A stretch of DNA of 60,771 nt from NCBI GenBank assembly GCA_019118245.1, contig DWZJ01000053.1, positions 1 to 60,771 of the forward strand, read 5' to 3'. Below, piece after piece: positions 50,007-57,886 of this stretch. The notes beneath the pieces were generated by a model. That model was not told the origin of the DNA. It worked only from the letters and a program-made list of their open reading frames with translations, and did not search any database. Numbering within the stretch: position 1 is the first letter of the stretch; each line of letters begins with the position of its first letter. The DNA is from Candidatus Oscillibacter excrementigallinarum (GTDB lineage Bacteria; Bacillota; Clostridia; Oscillospirales; Oscillospiraceae). The translations under genes were made by a program, and so were the position numbers.

Positions 50007-50459
50007 TCACTCCCCCATCACCTGGAACACGATGTCCCGCACTCGGTCTCTCGTGTCGCATTCGATGAGGGTCAGGTTCTGCCAGGGGCCCACGGTGATC
50101 TTGCCGTTCACAAAGGGCACCGTGATGAAGGGGGACAGCAGAGCCGCCTTGATGTGGGAGGAGCCGTTGTCATCGTGCCAGGTCTCGTGGTGCCAGTAGG
50201 GCACCACCCTTCCCTTCTCATCCAGATAGGGGGAGAATACATCCAGAGCCGCCTTCAGGTCGTGGTTCACGATGCCCGGCTCGAACTCCAGGGTGGTCAG
50301 GCCCGCCACGCCGCCGGTGGTGAAGCCGGTGATGGTGCCAGCGGAGATGTTCTTCTGACGGCATGCCTCCGTCACCGCGTGCTGGAAGTCCTCCGTCACA
50401 TCGATCATGCCCATGTTGGCCTTGGTGTGATATGTCTTTTTTTCGGTATAAACCGCCAT
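50007..50459 (-). CDS. YjbQ family protein (UPF0047, secondary thiamine-phosphate synthase-like)
   Basis: 150 residues, full length for the family. Conserved parts are GTITGFTTGGVAGLTTLE, WHDDNGSSHIKAALL and GKITVGPWQNLTLIECD; the His in WHHETWHDDNGSSH and NHDLK form the likely metal/active site. E. coli YjbQ shows weak thiamine-phosphate synthase activity; the real role is unknown. The ATG at 50459 follows AAGGAGG. It diverges from the nitrilase-type gene. Confidence 0.93.
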   Translation of the reverse strand: MAVYTEKKTYHTKANMGMIDVTEDFQHAVTEACRQKNISAGTITGFTTGGVAGLTTLEFEPGIVNHDLKAALDVFSPYLDEKGRVVPYWHHETWHDDNGSSHIKAALLSPFITVPFVNGKITVGPWQNLTLIECDTRDRVRDIVFQVMGE

Positions 50460-50523
50460 TGCTGGGTCCTCCTTTGCTGTCTCCGCCGGCCCGGCGCCGC
50501 GGGACAGCGGATTCTTTGGGGGT

Positions 50524-50553
50524 ATTGTATCACACTTCCCGCCGTGATACAAT
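50524..50553. promoter_or_regulatory. palindromic divergent promoter of yjbQ and the nitrilase-family gene
   Basis: Perfect 10-bp inverted repeat ATTGTATCAC / GTGATACAAT with a 10-bp centre. On the plus strand TTGTAT (50525-50530), 17 bp, TACAAT (50548-50553); on the minus strand TTGTAT (50552-50547), 17 bp, TACAAT (50529-50524). Each -35 is the complement of the other strand's -10, shifted by one base. It may also bind a dimeric regulator. Confidence 0.7.
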
Positions 50554-50604
50554 GGCACCAGAGACCCTGTCCATCACATCCAGCTGAAATGAGGAGGAAC
50601 GCCC

Positions 50605-51420
50605 ATGCGTGCTGCACTGATCCAGATGATGGTGACCGCCGACAAGGGGCAGAATCTCCGGACTGCCTGTGACAGGATCCGGGAGGCCGCCCAAAACGGC
50701 GCGGACATCGCCGTGCTGCCGGAGATGTTCTGCTGCCCCTATGACAACAGCTGCTTTGCCGCCTACGGGGAGCCGGAGGGCGGCGAGGCCCAGGCCGCCC
50801 TGTCCGCCCTGGCGGCGGAGCTGGGCATTTACCTCGTCGGCGGCTCCCTCCCCGAGCTGGCGGAGGGCCGGATCTACAACACCAGCTATGTCTACGGCCC
50901 CGACGGCCGCCAGATTGCCAAGCACCGGAAGGCCCATCTCTTTGACATCGACGTCCAGGGGGGCCAGCGGTTCCGGGAGTCGGACACTCTTTCCCCCGGA
51001 AACGCCGTCACCACCTTTGAGACGGCCTTCGGCACCATGGGACTGTGCATCTGCTTCGACCTGCGGTTCGAGGAGCTGGCCCGGTGCATGTGCCTGCGGG
51101 GGGCCAAGGTGCTCCTCGTGCCGGCGGCCTTCAACATGACCACCGGCCCCGCCCACTGGGAGCTGCTGTTCCGCCAGCGGGCGGTGGACAATCAGTGCTT
51201 CACCGTGGGCGTCTCCCCCGCCCGGGACGAGGCCGCCTCCTATGTGGCCTACGGGAACTCCATGGCCGTGGACCCCTGGGGCAACGTCCTCTGCCGGGCC
51301 GGGGCGGAGGAGACCACCCTTTACGCGGACCTGGATATGGACCGTCTGAAGGCGGTGCGGGCCCAGCTGCCCATCCTCTCCGCCCGGCGGACAGACCTGT
51401 ATGAGGTGCGGGAGCGGTGA
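50605..51420 (+). CDS. carbon-nitrogen hydrolase (nitrilase superfamily, omega-amidase-like)
   Basis: 271 residues. The E-K-C triad is visible: Glu in VLPEMFCCPYD, Lys in KHRKAHLFDID and Cys in MGLCICFDLRFEEL. The overall pattern, including DLRFEELAR and RAVDNQCFTVGV, is that of Nit2/omega-amidases, which hydrolyse alpha-ketoglutaramate or alpha-ketosuccinamate. GAGGAGGA precedes the ATG. It is coupled to the Ogt-like gene through a GTGA overlap. Confidence 0.92.
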   Translation: MRAALIQMMVTADKGQNLRTACDRIREAAQNGADIAVLPEMFCCPYDNSCFAAYGEPEGGEAQAALSALAAELGIYLVGGSLPELAEGRIYNTSYVYGPDGRQIAKHRKAHLFDIDVQGGQRFRESDTLSPGNAVTTFETAFGTMGLCICFDLRFEELARCMCLRGAKVLLVPAAFNMTTGPAHWELLFRQRAVDNQCFTVGVSPARDEAASYVAYGNSMAVDPWGNVLCRAGAEETTLYADLDMDRLKAVRAQLPILSARRTDLYEVRER

Positions 51421-51728
51421 GCGGCACGGTATTCAGCGCGTTTTACGAGATCGTCCGGCGGATCCCCGCCGGAAGCGTGACCACCTACGGCCAGGTGGCG
51501 CGCCTGGCCGGGATGTCCCGGAGCGCCCGGCTGGTGGGATACGCCATGGCAGCCTGTCAGGACCCGTCCGTGCCCTGCCACCGGGTGGTGGACCGCTTCG
51601 GCGGCACCAAGGCGGCCTTTGACACCTTTGCCCCCGGCACCCAGCGGGCGCTGCTGGAGGCGGAGGGCGTCCCCTTCCGCCCGGACGGCACGGTGGATCT
51701 GGACCTGTGCCTCTGGGCGCCGGAGTGA
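51417..51728 (+). CDS. small MGMT/Ogt-type DNA alkyltransferase domain protein
   Basis: 103 residues, the DNA-binding/active-site domain of O6-alkylguanine-DNA alkyltransferase without the N-terminal domain. The active-site motif is PCHRVV, so the acceptor Cys is present, unlike in ATL proteins, which usually have PWHR. The recognition helix lies at TTYGQVARLAGMSRSARLVG. GTG start overlaps the preceding stop (GTGA). Activity as a suicide repair enzyme is likely but the short form is unusual. Confidence 0.87.
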   Translation: MSGTVFSAFYEIVRRIPAGSVTTYGQVARLAGMSRSARLVGYAMAACQDPSVPCHRVVDRFGGTKAAFDTFAPGTQRALLEAEGVPFRPDGTVDLDLCLWAPE

Positions 51729-51734
51729 TTGGAA

Positions 51735-51774
51735 CAAACAAGGAGAGAGGCGACGGCCTCTCTCCTCTGTTGTT
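51735..51774. terminator. bidirectional terminator between the Ogt-like and aminotransferase genes
   Basis: AGGAGAGAGGC gacg GCCTCTCTCCT with A/C-rich and T/G-rich flanks, between convergent genes. Confidence 0.75.
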
Positions 51775-52970
51775 TACTGCTTCCGGGCGTTGTAGGCCTC
51801 GATGCCGTGGGCCAGGACCTCCATGGCCCGCCGCAGATCCTCCTGCTTCAGGATGTAGGCCAGCCGGACCTCGTCCCGGCCCTTGCCGGGGGTGCCGTAG
51901 AAGCCCTCGCCGGGGGCGAACATGATGGTCTCCCCGTTGTCCTGGAACTCCTCCAGCAGCCAGGTCTGGAACTTGTCCGTGTCGTCCACCGGCAGCTTCG
52001 CCATGATGTAGAAGGCGCCCTTGGGGCACTCACACACCACGCCGGGGATCTTGGACAGGCCCTCCATGCAGGTGTCCCGCCGCTTGTGGTATTCGTCCCG
52101 CACGGCGGAGAAATAGTCGGAGCCCACGCTGTACAGGGCGGCGGCGCCGATCTGGTCCAGGGTGGCGGCGCACAGGCGGCCCTGGCAGATCTTCAGGGCC
52201 TGGGCCATCAGCTCCTGGTTCCGGGACAGGAGGATGCCCACCCGGGCGCCGCAGGCGGAGAAGCGCTTGGAGATGGAGTCCACCACCACCACGTTCTCTG
52301 CCGCGTCGTCAAACTGGGCCATGGAGGCCAGGGGCTCGCCGCCGTAGACGAACTCCCGGTACACCTCGTCGCTCACCAGGAACAGATCGTGCTCCCTGGC
52401 GATGTCCGCCATCAGCCGCATCTCCTCCGGGGAGAGGACCACGCCGGTGGGGTTGCCGGGGTTGGTCACCAGGATGGCCCGGGTGTGCTCGTTGATCAGG
52501 GGCTCGATCCGCTCCCGGTCGGCGTAGCGGTAGCCCTCCTCCGCCGTGGTGGGGATGGGCCGGATCACGCCGCCGGTGACGCTGACAAAAGTGTTGTAGT
52601 TGGGATAGAAGGGCTCCGGGATCAGGATCTCGTCTCCCTCGTCCAGGATGCAGGTCAGGACCATCTGCAGCGCCTCGCTGCCGCCGGTGGTGGCAAAGAT
52701 GTTCGACTGGTCCAGATGGACGCCCAGCTTGGCGTAGTAGCCCTGGACCGCCGCCAGGAACTCCGTCACGCCGGGGGCCGCCGCGTAGGCCAGCACCGGG
52801 CTCTGGAAGCCCTTCACCGCGTCAAAGAAGGCCTTGGGCGTCTCAATGTCCGGCTGGCCGATATTCAAATGGTAGATCTTGCGGCCCTTGGCCTCCGCCG
52901 CCAGCTCATAGGGCAGGAACTTCCGCATGGGAGAGAGCTCGCACCGCTGGATCTTGCTGGAAAATTTCAT
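51774..52970 (-). CDS. PLP-dependent class I aminotransferase, probable alanine aminotransferase
   Basis: 398 residues. Fold type I markers are HLNIGQPDIETP, TTGGSEALQMVL, NPGNPTGVVLS, SDEVYREFVYGG and the Schiff-base Lys in VDSISKRFSACGARVG. The C-terminal Arg for the alpha-carboxylate is in EVRLAYI. The upstream T-box carries an Ala (GCC) specifier, which points to alanine synthesis from pyruvate rather than aspartate. The ATG at 52970 has only a weak ribosome site (AGGAGGTC further upstream). Confidence 0.9.
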   Translation of the reverse strand: MKFSSKIQRCELSPMRKFLPYELAAEAKGRKIYHLNIGQPDIETPKAFFDAVKGFQSPVLAYAAAPGVTEFLAAVQGYYAKLGVHLDQSNIFATTGGSEALQMVLTCILDEGDEILIPEPFYPNYNTFVSVTGGVIRPIPTTAEEGYRYADRERIEPLINEHTRAILVTNPGNPTGVVLSPEEMRLMADIAREHDLFLVSDEVYREFVYGGEPLASMAQFDDAAENVVVVDSISKRFSACGARVGILLSRNQELMAQALKICQGRLCAATLDQIGAAALYSVGSDYFSAVRDEYHKRRDTCMEGLSKIPGVVCECPKGAFYIMAKLPVDDTDKFQTWLLEEFQDNGETIMFAPGEGFYGTPGKGRDEVRLAYILKQEDLRRAMEVLAHGIEAYNARKQ

Positions 52971-53020
52971 AGAAAAGACCTCCTTGGTCGGATTTTGTGA
53001 TATCAGCCAGGGCACCCGTC

Positions 53021-53255
53021 AATAAAAAAACGCCCCTGACACCTGTCAGGGGCGAAAATAATTCCGCGGTACCACCCTGATCTGCAGCCCCGCTTTGGGC
53101 AGCATCTCACGTCATCCGATAACGGGGATGGGCCGTTCCGCTCCTCGCGGACTGCTCCAAAGTGGCTGCCGTGCGGCGTGGGCTGGGGGCTTGCACCATC
53201 TCCCCCTCGCTGAGAGCCGGTTTCGCGCGGCTGGCTTTGTCATCGCGTTTTGGAT
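53021..53255 (-). promoter_or_regulatory. T-box riboswitch, apparent Ala specifier (GCC)
   Basis: Minus strand. T-box core AGGGTGGTACCGCGG (53078-53064). Terminator CGCCCCTGACA/TGTCAGGGGCG with seven T (53054-53024). Stem I: K-turn GATGA pairs with GAG; helix CAAAG/CUUUG closes the specifier loop, leaving GCC-A in the specifier position (GCC at 53166-53164). AG bulge and distal loop (GGTGCAAG) are in place. By analogy with the Phe and Met leaders in this window, the specifier is Ala. Confidence 0.85.
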
Positions 53256-53261
53256 AGTCCC

Positions 53262-53289
53262 ATTATACGTCTTTGCGGAGATTTGTCAA
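53262..53289 (-). promoter_or_regulatory. promoter of the Ala T-box leader
   Basis: Minus strand consensus TTGACA (53289-53284), 16-bp spacer, consensus TATAAT (53267-53262). Confidence 0.78.
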
Positions 53290-53323
53290 GCGGAGGTTTT
53301 GAGAAATTCTCCGCCCCGGCCAT

Positions 53324-55867
53324 TCAGCCCTCCTCCGTGGGGAAGGGCGGCTCGTCCGCCGGCTCCGGCGCCGGGGCGCCGCCCATCTGCATCTCCTGCC
53401 ACTTCTCCCGGGTGATCAGCAGCTGCCGGGGCTTGGAGCCCTCGAAGGGGCCCACGATGCCCCGCTCCTCCATCTGGTCCACCAGGCGGGCGGCCCGGGA
53501 GTAGCCCAGCTTCAGCCGCCGCTGCAGCATGGAGACGGACGCCTGCCCGGTCTCCAGAACCACCTCCACAGCGGCGGGCAGCAGTTCGTCCTCCTCCTCG
53601 CCGGCATCCGCCGGCGCCGCAGAGGCGCCCTTACCGCCCTTTTCCTTCTCTTGAATAGACTCTTCGATCTTGGCCATGACCTCGTCAGAGTAGTGGGCTT
53701 CGCCGGACTGCTTCACAAACTCCACCACCCGCTCGATCTCCTCCGGGGAGATGAAGCAGCCCTGGACACGGGTGGGCTTGCCCTGGCCCAGGGGCGCGTA
53801 GAGCATATCGCCCTTGCCCACCAGCTTCTCCGCGCCGGTGGTGTCCAGGATGATGCGGGACTCCAGGGAGGACGCCACGGCGAAGGCGATGCGGCTGGGG
53901 ATGTTGGCCTTCATGAGGCCGGTGATCACGTCGGCGGAGGGCCGCTGGGTGGCGATCACCAGGTGGACGCCGGCGGCACGGCCCATCTGGGCCACCCGGC
54001 AGATGGACTCCTCCACCTCCTTGGCCGCCACCAGCATCAGATCCGCCAGCTCGTCGATGACCACCACCACGCTGGGCAGGGTCTCCAGGTCCTCCCGGGC
54101 CCGGGCTAGGCGGTTGTACTCCTCCAGCTTCTTCACGCCGTGCTCGGAGAAGGTCTTGTACCGCTTCATCATCTCGAACACCGCCCACTGCAGGGCGCCG
54201 GCGGCCTTCTTCGGGTCTGTCACCACCGGGATCAGCAGGTGCGGGATTCCGTTGTAGGGGGCCAGCTCCACCATCTTGGGGTCCACCATGATGAAGCGGA
54301 CCTCGTCCGGGGTGGACTTGTACAGCAGGGACACGATGAGGGAGTTGGTGCACACGGACTTGCCGGAGCCGGTGGTGCCGGCGATCAGCACGTGGGGTAG
54401 CCGCTCGATGTCCCCCACGATGTTCCGGCCGCCGATGTCCCGGCCCAGGGCAAAGGCCACCTTGGACTTGTGCTCCGTGAACTCCCGGGACTCGATCACG
54501 TCCCGGATCAGCACCGGCGTCACCTGCTTGTTGGGCACCTCGATGCCCACCACGGAGATCTTGTCCGGGATGGGGGCGATCCGCACGCCGGAGGCCCCCA
54601 GGGCCAGGGCAATGTCATCGGAGAGATTCGTGATCTTGGAGAGCTTCACGCCCTGGTCCAGCACGAACTCATAGCGGGTGACGGAGGGGCCGTGGACCAC
54701 GTCTCCGGCCGTGGCGTCCACGCCGAAGCTGGTGAGAGTCTCCGCCAGGCGGCGGGAGTTGTTCCGCAGCTCCGCGCCGGTCTCGGCGTAGTTCTCCTCC
54801 CGGCTCTCCTGCAGCAGGGTGATGGGCGGGAATTGATAGGTATCCGCGTCCTCGGTCAGCTTCTGCTCGATCTCCGCTGTCACCGCCGCGGTGGCGGCGG
54901 CCACCTCCTGGGCTACGGCCTTCTTCCCCGCCGCAGGGGGCGCCGGGGCAGGGGCTGAAGGTGCGGGCGCCGGCGCGGGCTCCTCCGCCACCGGCTCCGG
55001 CGCGGGGGCCGCGGCGCGGAGCTGCCCCGCCGGAGGCTCCGGTGCGGGAGCAGGCTCCGGCTCTCCGCCGGATAGGATCTGGTCCGGCGTTTTCAGCTGA
55101 TCGGACTTATGCCGGAAGAATCCGGTGAAACGGCCCGGCTCCTGCTCCGGCGCGGGAGCAGGCGTCTCGCCGTCCAGAGGGATATCGATGGCAGGCTTGC
55201 TCTGCCGCTCCGTCCGCCGCTTGGGCGACTCCTCCGGGGTGATCCGGATTGCCGGCGCAGGCTCCAGCTCCTCCTCGTACTCCGGCCGGTTCCGCACCAT
55301 CTCCAGAATGGCCGAGGGCGTCAGGTGCAGCGCCCCCAGCAGTGAACCCGCCAGCAGCAGCCCGAAGAGAACGATGGAGACGTACTTGGAGACCGTCACC
55401 ACAGCGGCCTCCGCCACCAGGCCGGAGACAGCGCCGCCCGCCTTCAGGACAAGGCCCGCCGTCCAAAGCTCCTTCAAAACGCCCGCGCTGCTCAGGGCGT
55501 AGTCCCCCGCCGCAAACAGCGTGTGGAACAGCGCCCCGGCCAGGACCGGCACCAGCAAGGCGCAGGTGGTCCGCAGCGCCACCGGGCGGCCCCGGTGCAG
55601 CAGCAGGATCCCCCCCGCCAGCAGCATGGAGGGCCCAGCCAGCCAGTACCCATAGCCGAACAGTCCCCGCAGCAGCTCCGCCAGCAGGTCAATGAGGATG
55701 GCCTGCACACCGCAGTAGCTCACCAGTACGCACAGGGCCAGCACCAGCAGAACCACGCCCCCTACCTCCCGGCGGATGGGGCGCTTCTGGGGCTGCCGGC
55801 CCTTGGCCGTGCGGGAGCCGGACCGGCCCTGTTTGGTTGTCGTCTTTTTCCGCGTTGTGGATGCCAT
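53324..55867 (-). CDS. ftsK: FtsK/SpoIIIE DNA translocase
   Basis: 847 residues. Four to five membrane helices (about 32-185), an Ala/Pro/Glu-rich linker (APAPEP-type repeats, about 205-330), then the motor: alpha/beta with Walker A AGTTGSGKSVCTN and Walker B VVVVIDELADLMLVA, and the C-terminal gamma winged helix LKLGYSRAARLVDQMEERG that reads KOPS/SRS sites. It pumps the chromosome through the septum. The ATG follows AAGGAGAG. A ~60-bp gap and the duplicated uppP tail precede it. Confidence 0.95.
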   Translation of the reverse strand: MASTTRKKTTTKQGRSGSRTAKGRQPQKRPIRREVGGVVLLVLALCVLVSYCGVQAILIDLLAELLRGLFGYGYWLAGPSMLLAGGILLLHRGRPVALRTTCALLVPVLAGALFHTLFAAGDYALSSAGVLKELWTAGLVLKAGGAVSGLVAEAAVVTVSKYVSIVLFGLLLAGSLLGALHLTPSAILEMVRNRPEYEEELEPAPAIRITPEESPKRRTERQSKPAIDIPLDGETPAPAPEQEPGRFTGFFRHKSDQLKTPDQILSGGEPEPAPAPEPPAGQLRAAAPAPEPVAEEPAPAPAPSAPAPAPPAAGKKAVAQEVAAATAAVTAEIEQKLTEDADTYQFPPITLLQESREENYAETGAELRNNSRRLAETLTSFGVDATAGDVVHGPSVTRYEFVLDQGVKLSKITNLSDDIALALGASGVRIAPIPDKISVVGIEVPNKQVTPVLIRDVIESREFTEHKSKVAFALGRDIGGRNIVGDIERLPHVLIAGTTGSGKSVCTNSLIVSLLYKSTPDEVRFIMVDPKMVELAPYNGIPHLLIPVVTDPKKAAGALQWAVFEMMKRYKTFSEHGVKKLEEYNRLARAREDLETLPSVVVVIDELADLMLVAAKEVEESICRVAQMGRAAGVHLVIATQRPSADVITGLMKANIPSRIAFAVASSLESRIILDTTGAEKLVGKGDMLYAPLGQGKPTRVQGCFISPEEIERVVEFVKQSGEAHYSDEVMAKIEESIQEKEKGGKGASAAPADAGEEEDELLPAAVEVVLETGQASVSMLQRRLKLGYSRAARLVDQMEERGIVGPFEGSKPRQLLITREKWQEMQMGGAPAPEPADEPPFPTEEG

Positions 55868-55934
55868 GCTTCTCTCCTTCGAGATCCGTCTCCTCTGTAA
55901 TTTCTCTCACTGGGCCCCGCACACCTGCGGCAGG

Positions 55935-56009
55935 TTATCCCAGCACCAGCGTCAGCGCCAGCACAATCAGACCCGCCGCCCAGCAGTAATAGGCGAACCA
56001 GCCGAACTT
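55935..56009 (-). pseudogene. duplicated 3' end of uppP
   Basis: Matches 56155-56229 at 72 of 75 positions, offset by exactly 220. It encodes the same last 24 residues (KFGWFAYYCWAAGLIVLALT...LG) and the same TAA, without a start codon or ribosome site. It lies downstream of the hairpin element, just as the pheT duplicate does. Confidence 0.9.
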
Positions 56010-56154
56010 CTCCCTGCAAAATCTCCGATTTTGCAGGGGCCCCGTGATCTTACCTGAGCGGCCAGGCGGAGCCCGCCCGCTCCAAGGTTTGGCTGCGCCA
56101 AACGCTTGTGACGCCGCTTTCGCGGCGGGCGCGCTCTGCGCGCCCAAAGGCAAG
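56010..56154 (-). repeat. 145-bp five-hairpin element (copy 2), inserted after the uppP stop codon
   Basis: In gene direction: GGGCGCGC aga GCGCGCCC (56145-56127), CGCCGC gaaa GCGGCG (56127-56112), CAAGCGTTTGGC gca GCCAAACCTTGG (56108-56082), a GAGCG..GGCGG/CCGCC..CGCTC stem (56082-56056), and CCCTGCAAAATC gga GATTTTGCAGGG (56038-56012). The order, orientation relative to the gene and total length (145 bp) match the element after pheT. The third stem is almost identical in sequence. Confidence 0.8.
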
Positions 56155-56994
56155 TTATCCCAGCACCAGTGTCAGCGCCAGCACGATCAGTCCCGCCGCC
56201 CAGCAGTAATAGGCGAACCAGCCGAACTTGCCTTTGTCGGCGATCATCTTCAGCAGGCGGATGCAGGCGTAGCCCACCACGGCGGCCACCGCCACACCCA
56301 CCAGGTACACCGGGATGTCCGAGACGATGATGGTATTCTCCTGGATGGCATCGATCATCGTCAGGAGGTTGGCCCCCAGAATGGCTGGGATGGACATCAG
56401 GAAGGAGAAGCGCACCGCGAACTTCCGGTCAAAGCCCACAAAACAGCCAGCGGTGATGGTGGTGCCGGAGCGGGAGATGCCGGGGCAGGTGGCGATGGCC
56501 TGAGCCACGCCCACTAGCAGCACATCCACCAGGGTGGCGTTCTTCTCCGTCTTGCGGCCCTTTTTCACCCGGTCGCTGGCGAACAGCAGAAAGCCCGTCA
56601 CGATCAGGGCCCCCGCCACGAAGTAGATGTTGCCGGACAGGGCCTCCACCAGGTCCTTTACCGGCAGCACAGCAAACAGAGGCAGTGTGGCCACGATGAT
56701 CAGCAGGATCAGCCGCCGGGCCGGGGGAATTGGATTGGGTGTGGTGCCGTGGGCCAGATCCCGGATCCCGTCGATCAGCTCCACGACCATCTCCCGGATG
56801 TCCTGCCAATAGGCCACAAACACCGCCACCAGGGTGCCCAGGTGCAGCAGTACGTCAAAGAAGTCCGGCGTCGCCGGGATGCCGGCCTGCCCCAAGAAAT
56901 GCTCCGCAATGGCCAGATGGCCGGAGCTGGAGATAGGCAGGAACTCCGCCAGGCCCTGAATCAGGCCCAGCAGGATGGATGACAGCAAAGACAA
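56155..56994 (-). CDS. uppP: undecaprenyl-diphosphatase
   Basis: About 279 residues with about eight helices. It has the BacA motifs LIQGLAEFLPISSSGHLAIAE (in parts) and GISRSGTTITAGCFVGFDRK. It removes a phosphate from undecaprenyl diphosphate so the lipid carrier can be reused in peptidoglycan synthesis, and its overproduction gives bacitracin tolerance. TTG start at 56994 has GGAGG about 10 bases before; TTG 57003 abuts that site. Its 3' end is duplicated downstream. Confidence 0.93.
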   Translation of the reverse strand: MSLLSSILLGLIQGLAEFLPISSSGHLAIAEHFLGQAGIPATPDFFDVLLHLGTLVAVFVAYWQDIREMVVELIDGIRDLAHGTTPNPIPPARRLILLIIVATLPLFAVLPVKDLVEALSGNIYFVAGALIVTGFLLFASDRVKKGRKTEKNATLVDVLLVGVAQAIATCPGISRSGTTITAGCFVGFDRKFAVRFSFLMSIPAILGANLLTMIDAIQENTIIVSDIPVYLVGVAVAAVVGYACIRLLKMIADKGKFGWFAYYCWAAGLIVLALTLVLG

Positions 56995-57097
56995 TGGATT
57001 CAATCCTCCAGTCGTTCAAAATCGGACATACATGATTGAGTATATCACGGCCAGGCGGAAAATTCCAGTCATATTTCCGGGAAAGGCGCAGAAGGGG

Positions 57098-57130
57098 CAA
57101 AAACAGACCGGCCCCCAATGACCGGTCTGT
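57098..57130 (-). terminator. terminator of rnc
   Basis: Minus strand ACAGACCGG, loop, CCGGTCTGT followed by five T. Confidence 0.85.
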
Positions 57131-57151
57131 TCTTCTGTATTCTGCGGAGGC

Positions 57152-57835
57152 TCACACCTCGCCCATGGCCTCCAGGGCGGCCCTGGCCGCCGCCTGCTCC
57201 GCCTCCTTTTTACTGTGGCCGGAGCCGGTGCCCACCGACGCCCCATTGAGACGCACCTCCGCCTGGAAGGTCTTATCGTGGTCCGGCCCCGCCTCACCGA
57301 TCATGTGATAGGTGAGCACCTGGTCCGCCTGGCGCTGGACCAACTCCTGCAGGGCGGTCTTGTAGTCCCGGCGGCGCTCCTCCACCACCTCTTCCCGCTC
57401 CGCGTCCAGCAGGCACCGGTGGATCAGGGCGGTGGCCTCCTGGATCCCGCCGTCCAGATACACGGCGGCGAACACCGCCTCTGTGGCGTCCGCCAGGATG
57501 GAGATCCGCTCCCGGCCGCCGCCGGCCTCCTCGCCCCGGCCCAGCTTCAGGTACTGGCCCAGGCCCAGCTTCCGCGCCACCTCGTAGAGACTCTGCTCGC
57601 ACACCAGCGCCGCCCGGATGCGGGTCAGGTCCCCCTCCGGCGCGTCCGGGTGCTGGCGGAAGAGGAACTCCGCCGTCACAAAGCCCAGCACGGAGTCCCC
57701 CAGGAACTCCAGCCGCTCGTTGCTGCGCAGCCCGGCGGACCGATGCTCGTTGGCGTAGGAGCTGTGGTTCAGCGCCTCCTCCAGCAGGGCCGGGTCATGG
57801 AAGGTGTAATTCAATTTTTTCTCCAGATCCCGCAT
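57152..57835 (-). CDS. rnc: ribonuclease III
   Basis: 227 residues: endonuclease domain with NERLEFLGDSVLGFVTAEFL (the RNase III signature) and the second acidic site in DATEAVFAAVYLDGG, then the dsRNA-binding domain (about 155-225, VQRQADQVLTYHMIGEAG and SGHSKKEAEQAAARAAL). It processes rRNA and mRNA. The ATG at 57835 follows GGGAGAG; a TTG at 57850 would add five residues. It lies downstream of acpP, as in many bacteria. Confidence 0.95.
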   Translation of the reverse strand: MRDLEKKLNYTFHDPALLEEALNHSSYANEHRSAGLRSNERLEFLGDSVLGFVTAEFLFRQHPDAPEGDLTRIRAALVCEQSLYEVARKLGLGQYLKLGRGEEAGGGRERISILADATEAVFAAVYLDGGIQEATALIHRCLLDAEREEVVEERRRDYKTALQELVQRQADQVLTYHMIGEAGPDHDKTFQAEVRLNGASVGTGSGHSKKEAEQAAARAALEAMGEV

Positions 57836-57855
57836 GATCTTCTCTCCCAAAAGGA

Positions 57856-57876
57856 AGCCCCGCTGTCCGCGGGGCG
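57856..57876. terminator. short GC hairpin between acpP and rnc
   Basis: GCCCCGC tgtcc GCGGGGC just before the rnc start. There is no T-run, so it may be a partial terminator or a processing site. Confidence 0.4.
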
Positions 57877-57886
57877 CTCCTGCGTA

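Noticed and set aside
51774-52970. Calling the class I aminotransferase an aspartate aminotransferase or DapL
   Set aside because: Sequence alone is ambiguous; the T-box specifier, read in parallel with the Phe and Met leaders, favours alanine.
55935-56153. A 72-residue frame starting TTG at 56153 that runs through the hairpin element into the duplicated uppP tail
   Set aside because: It has no ribosome site, its first ~47 residues are translated hairpins, and it ends with copied uppP residues; better read as an element plus a gene fragment.
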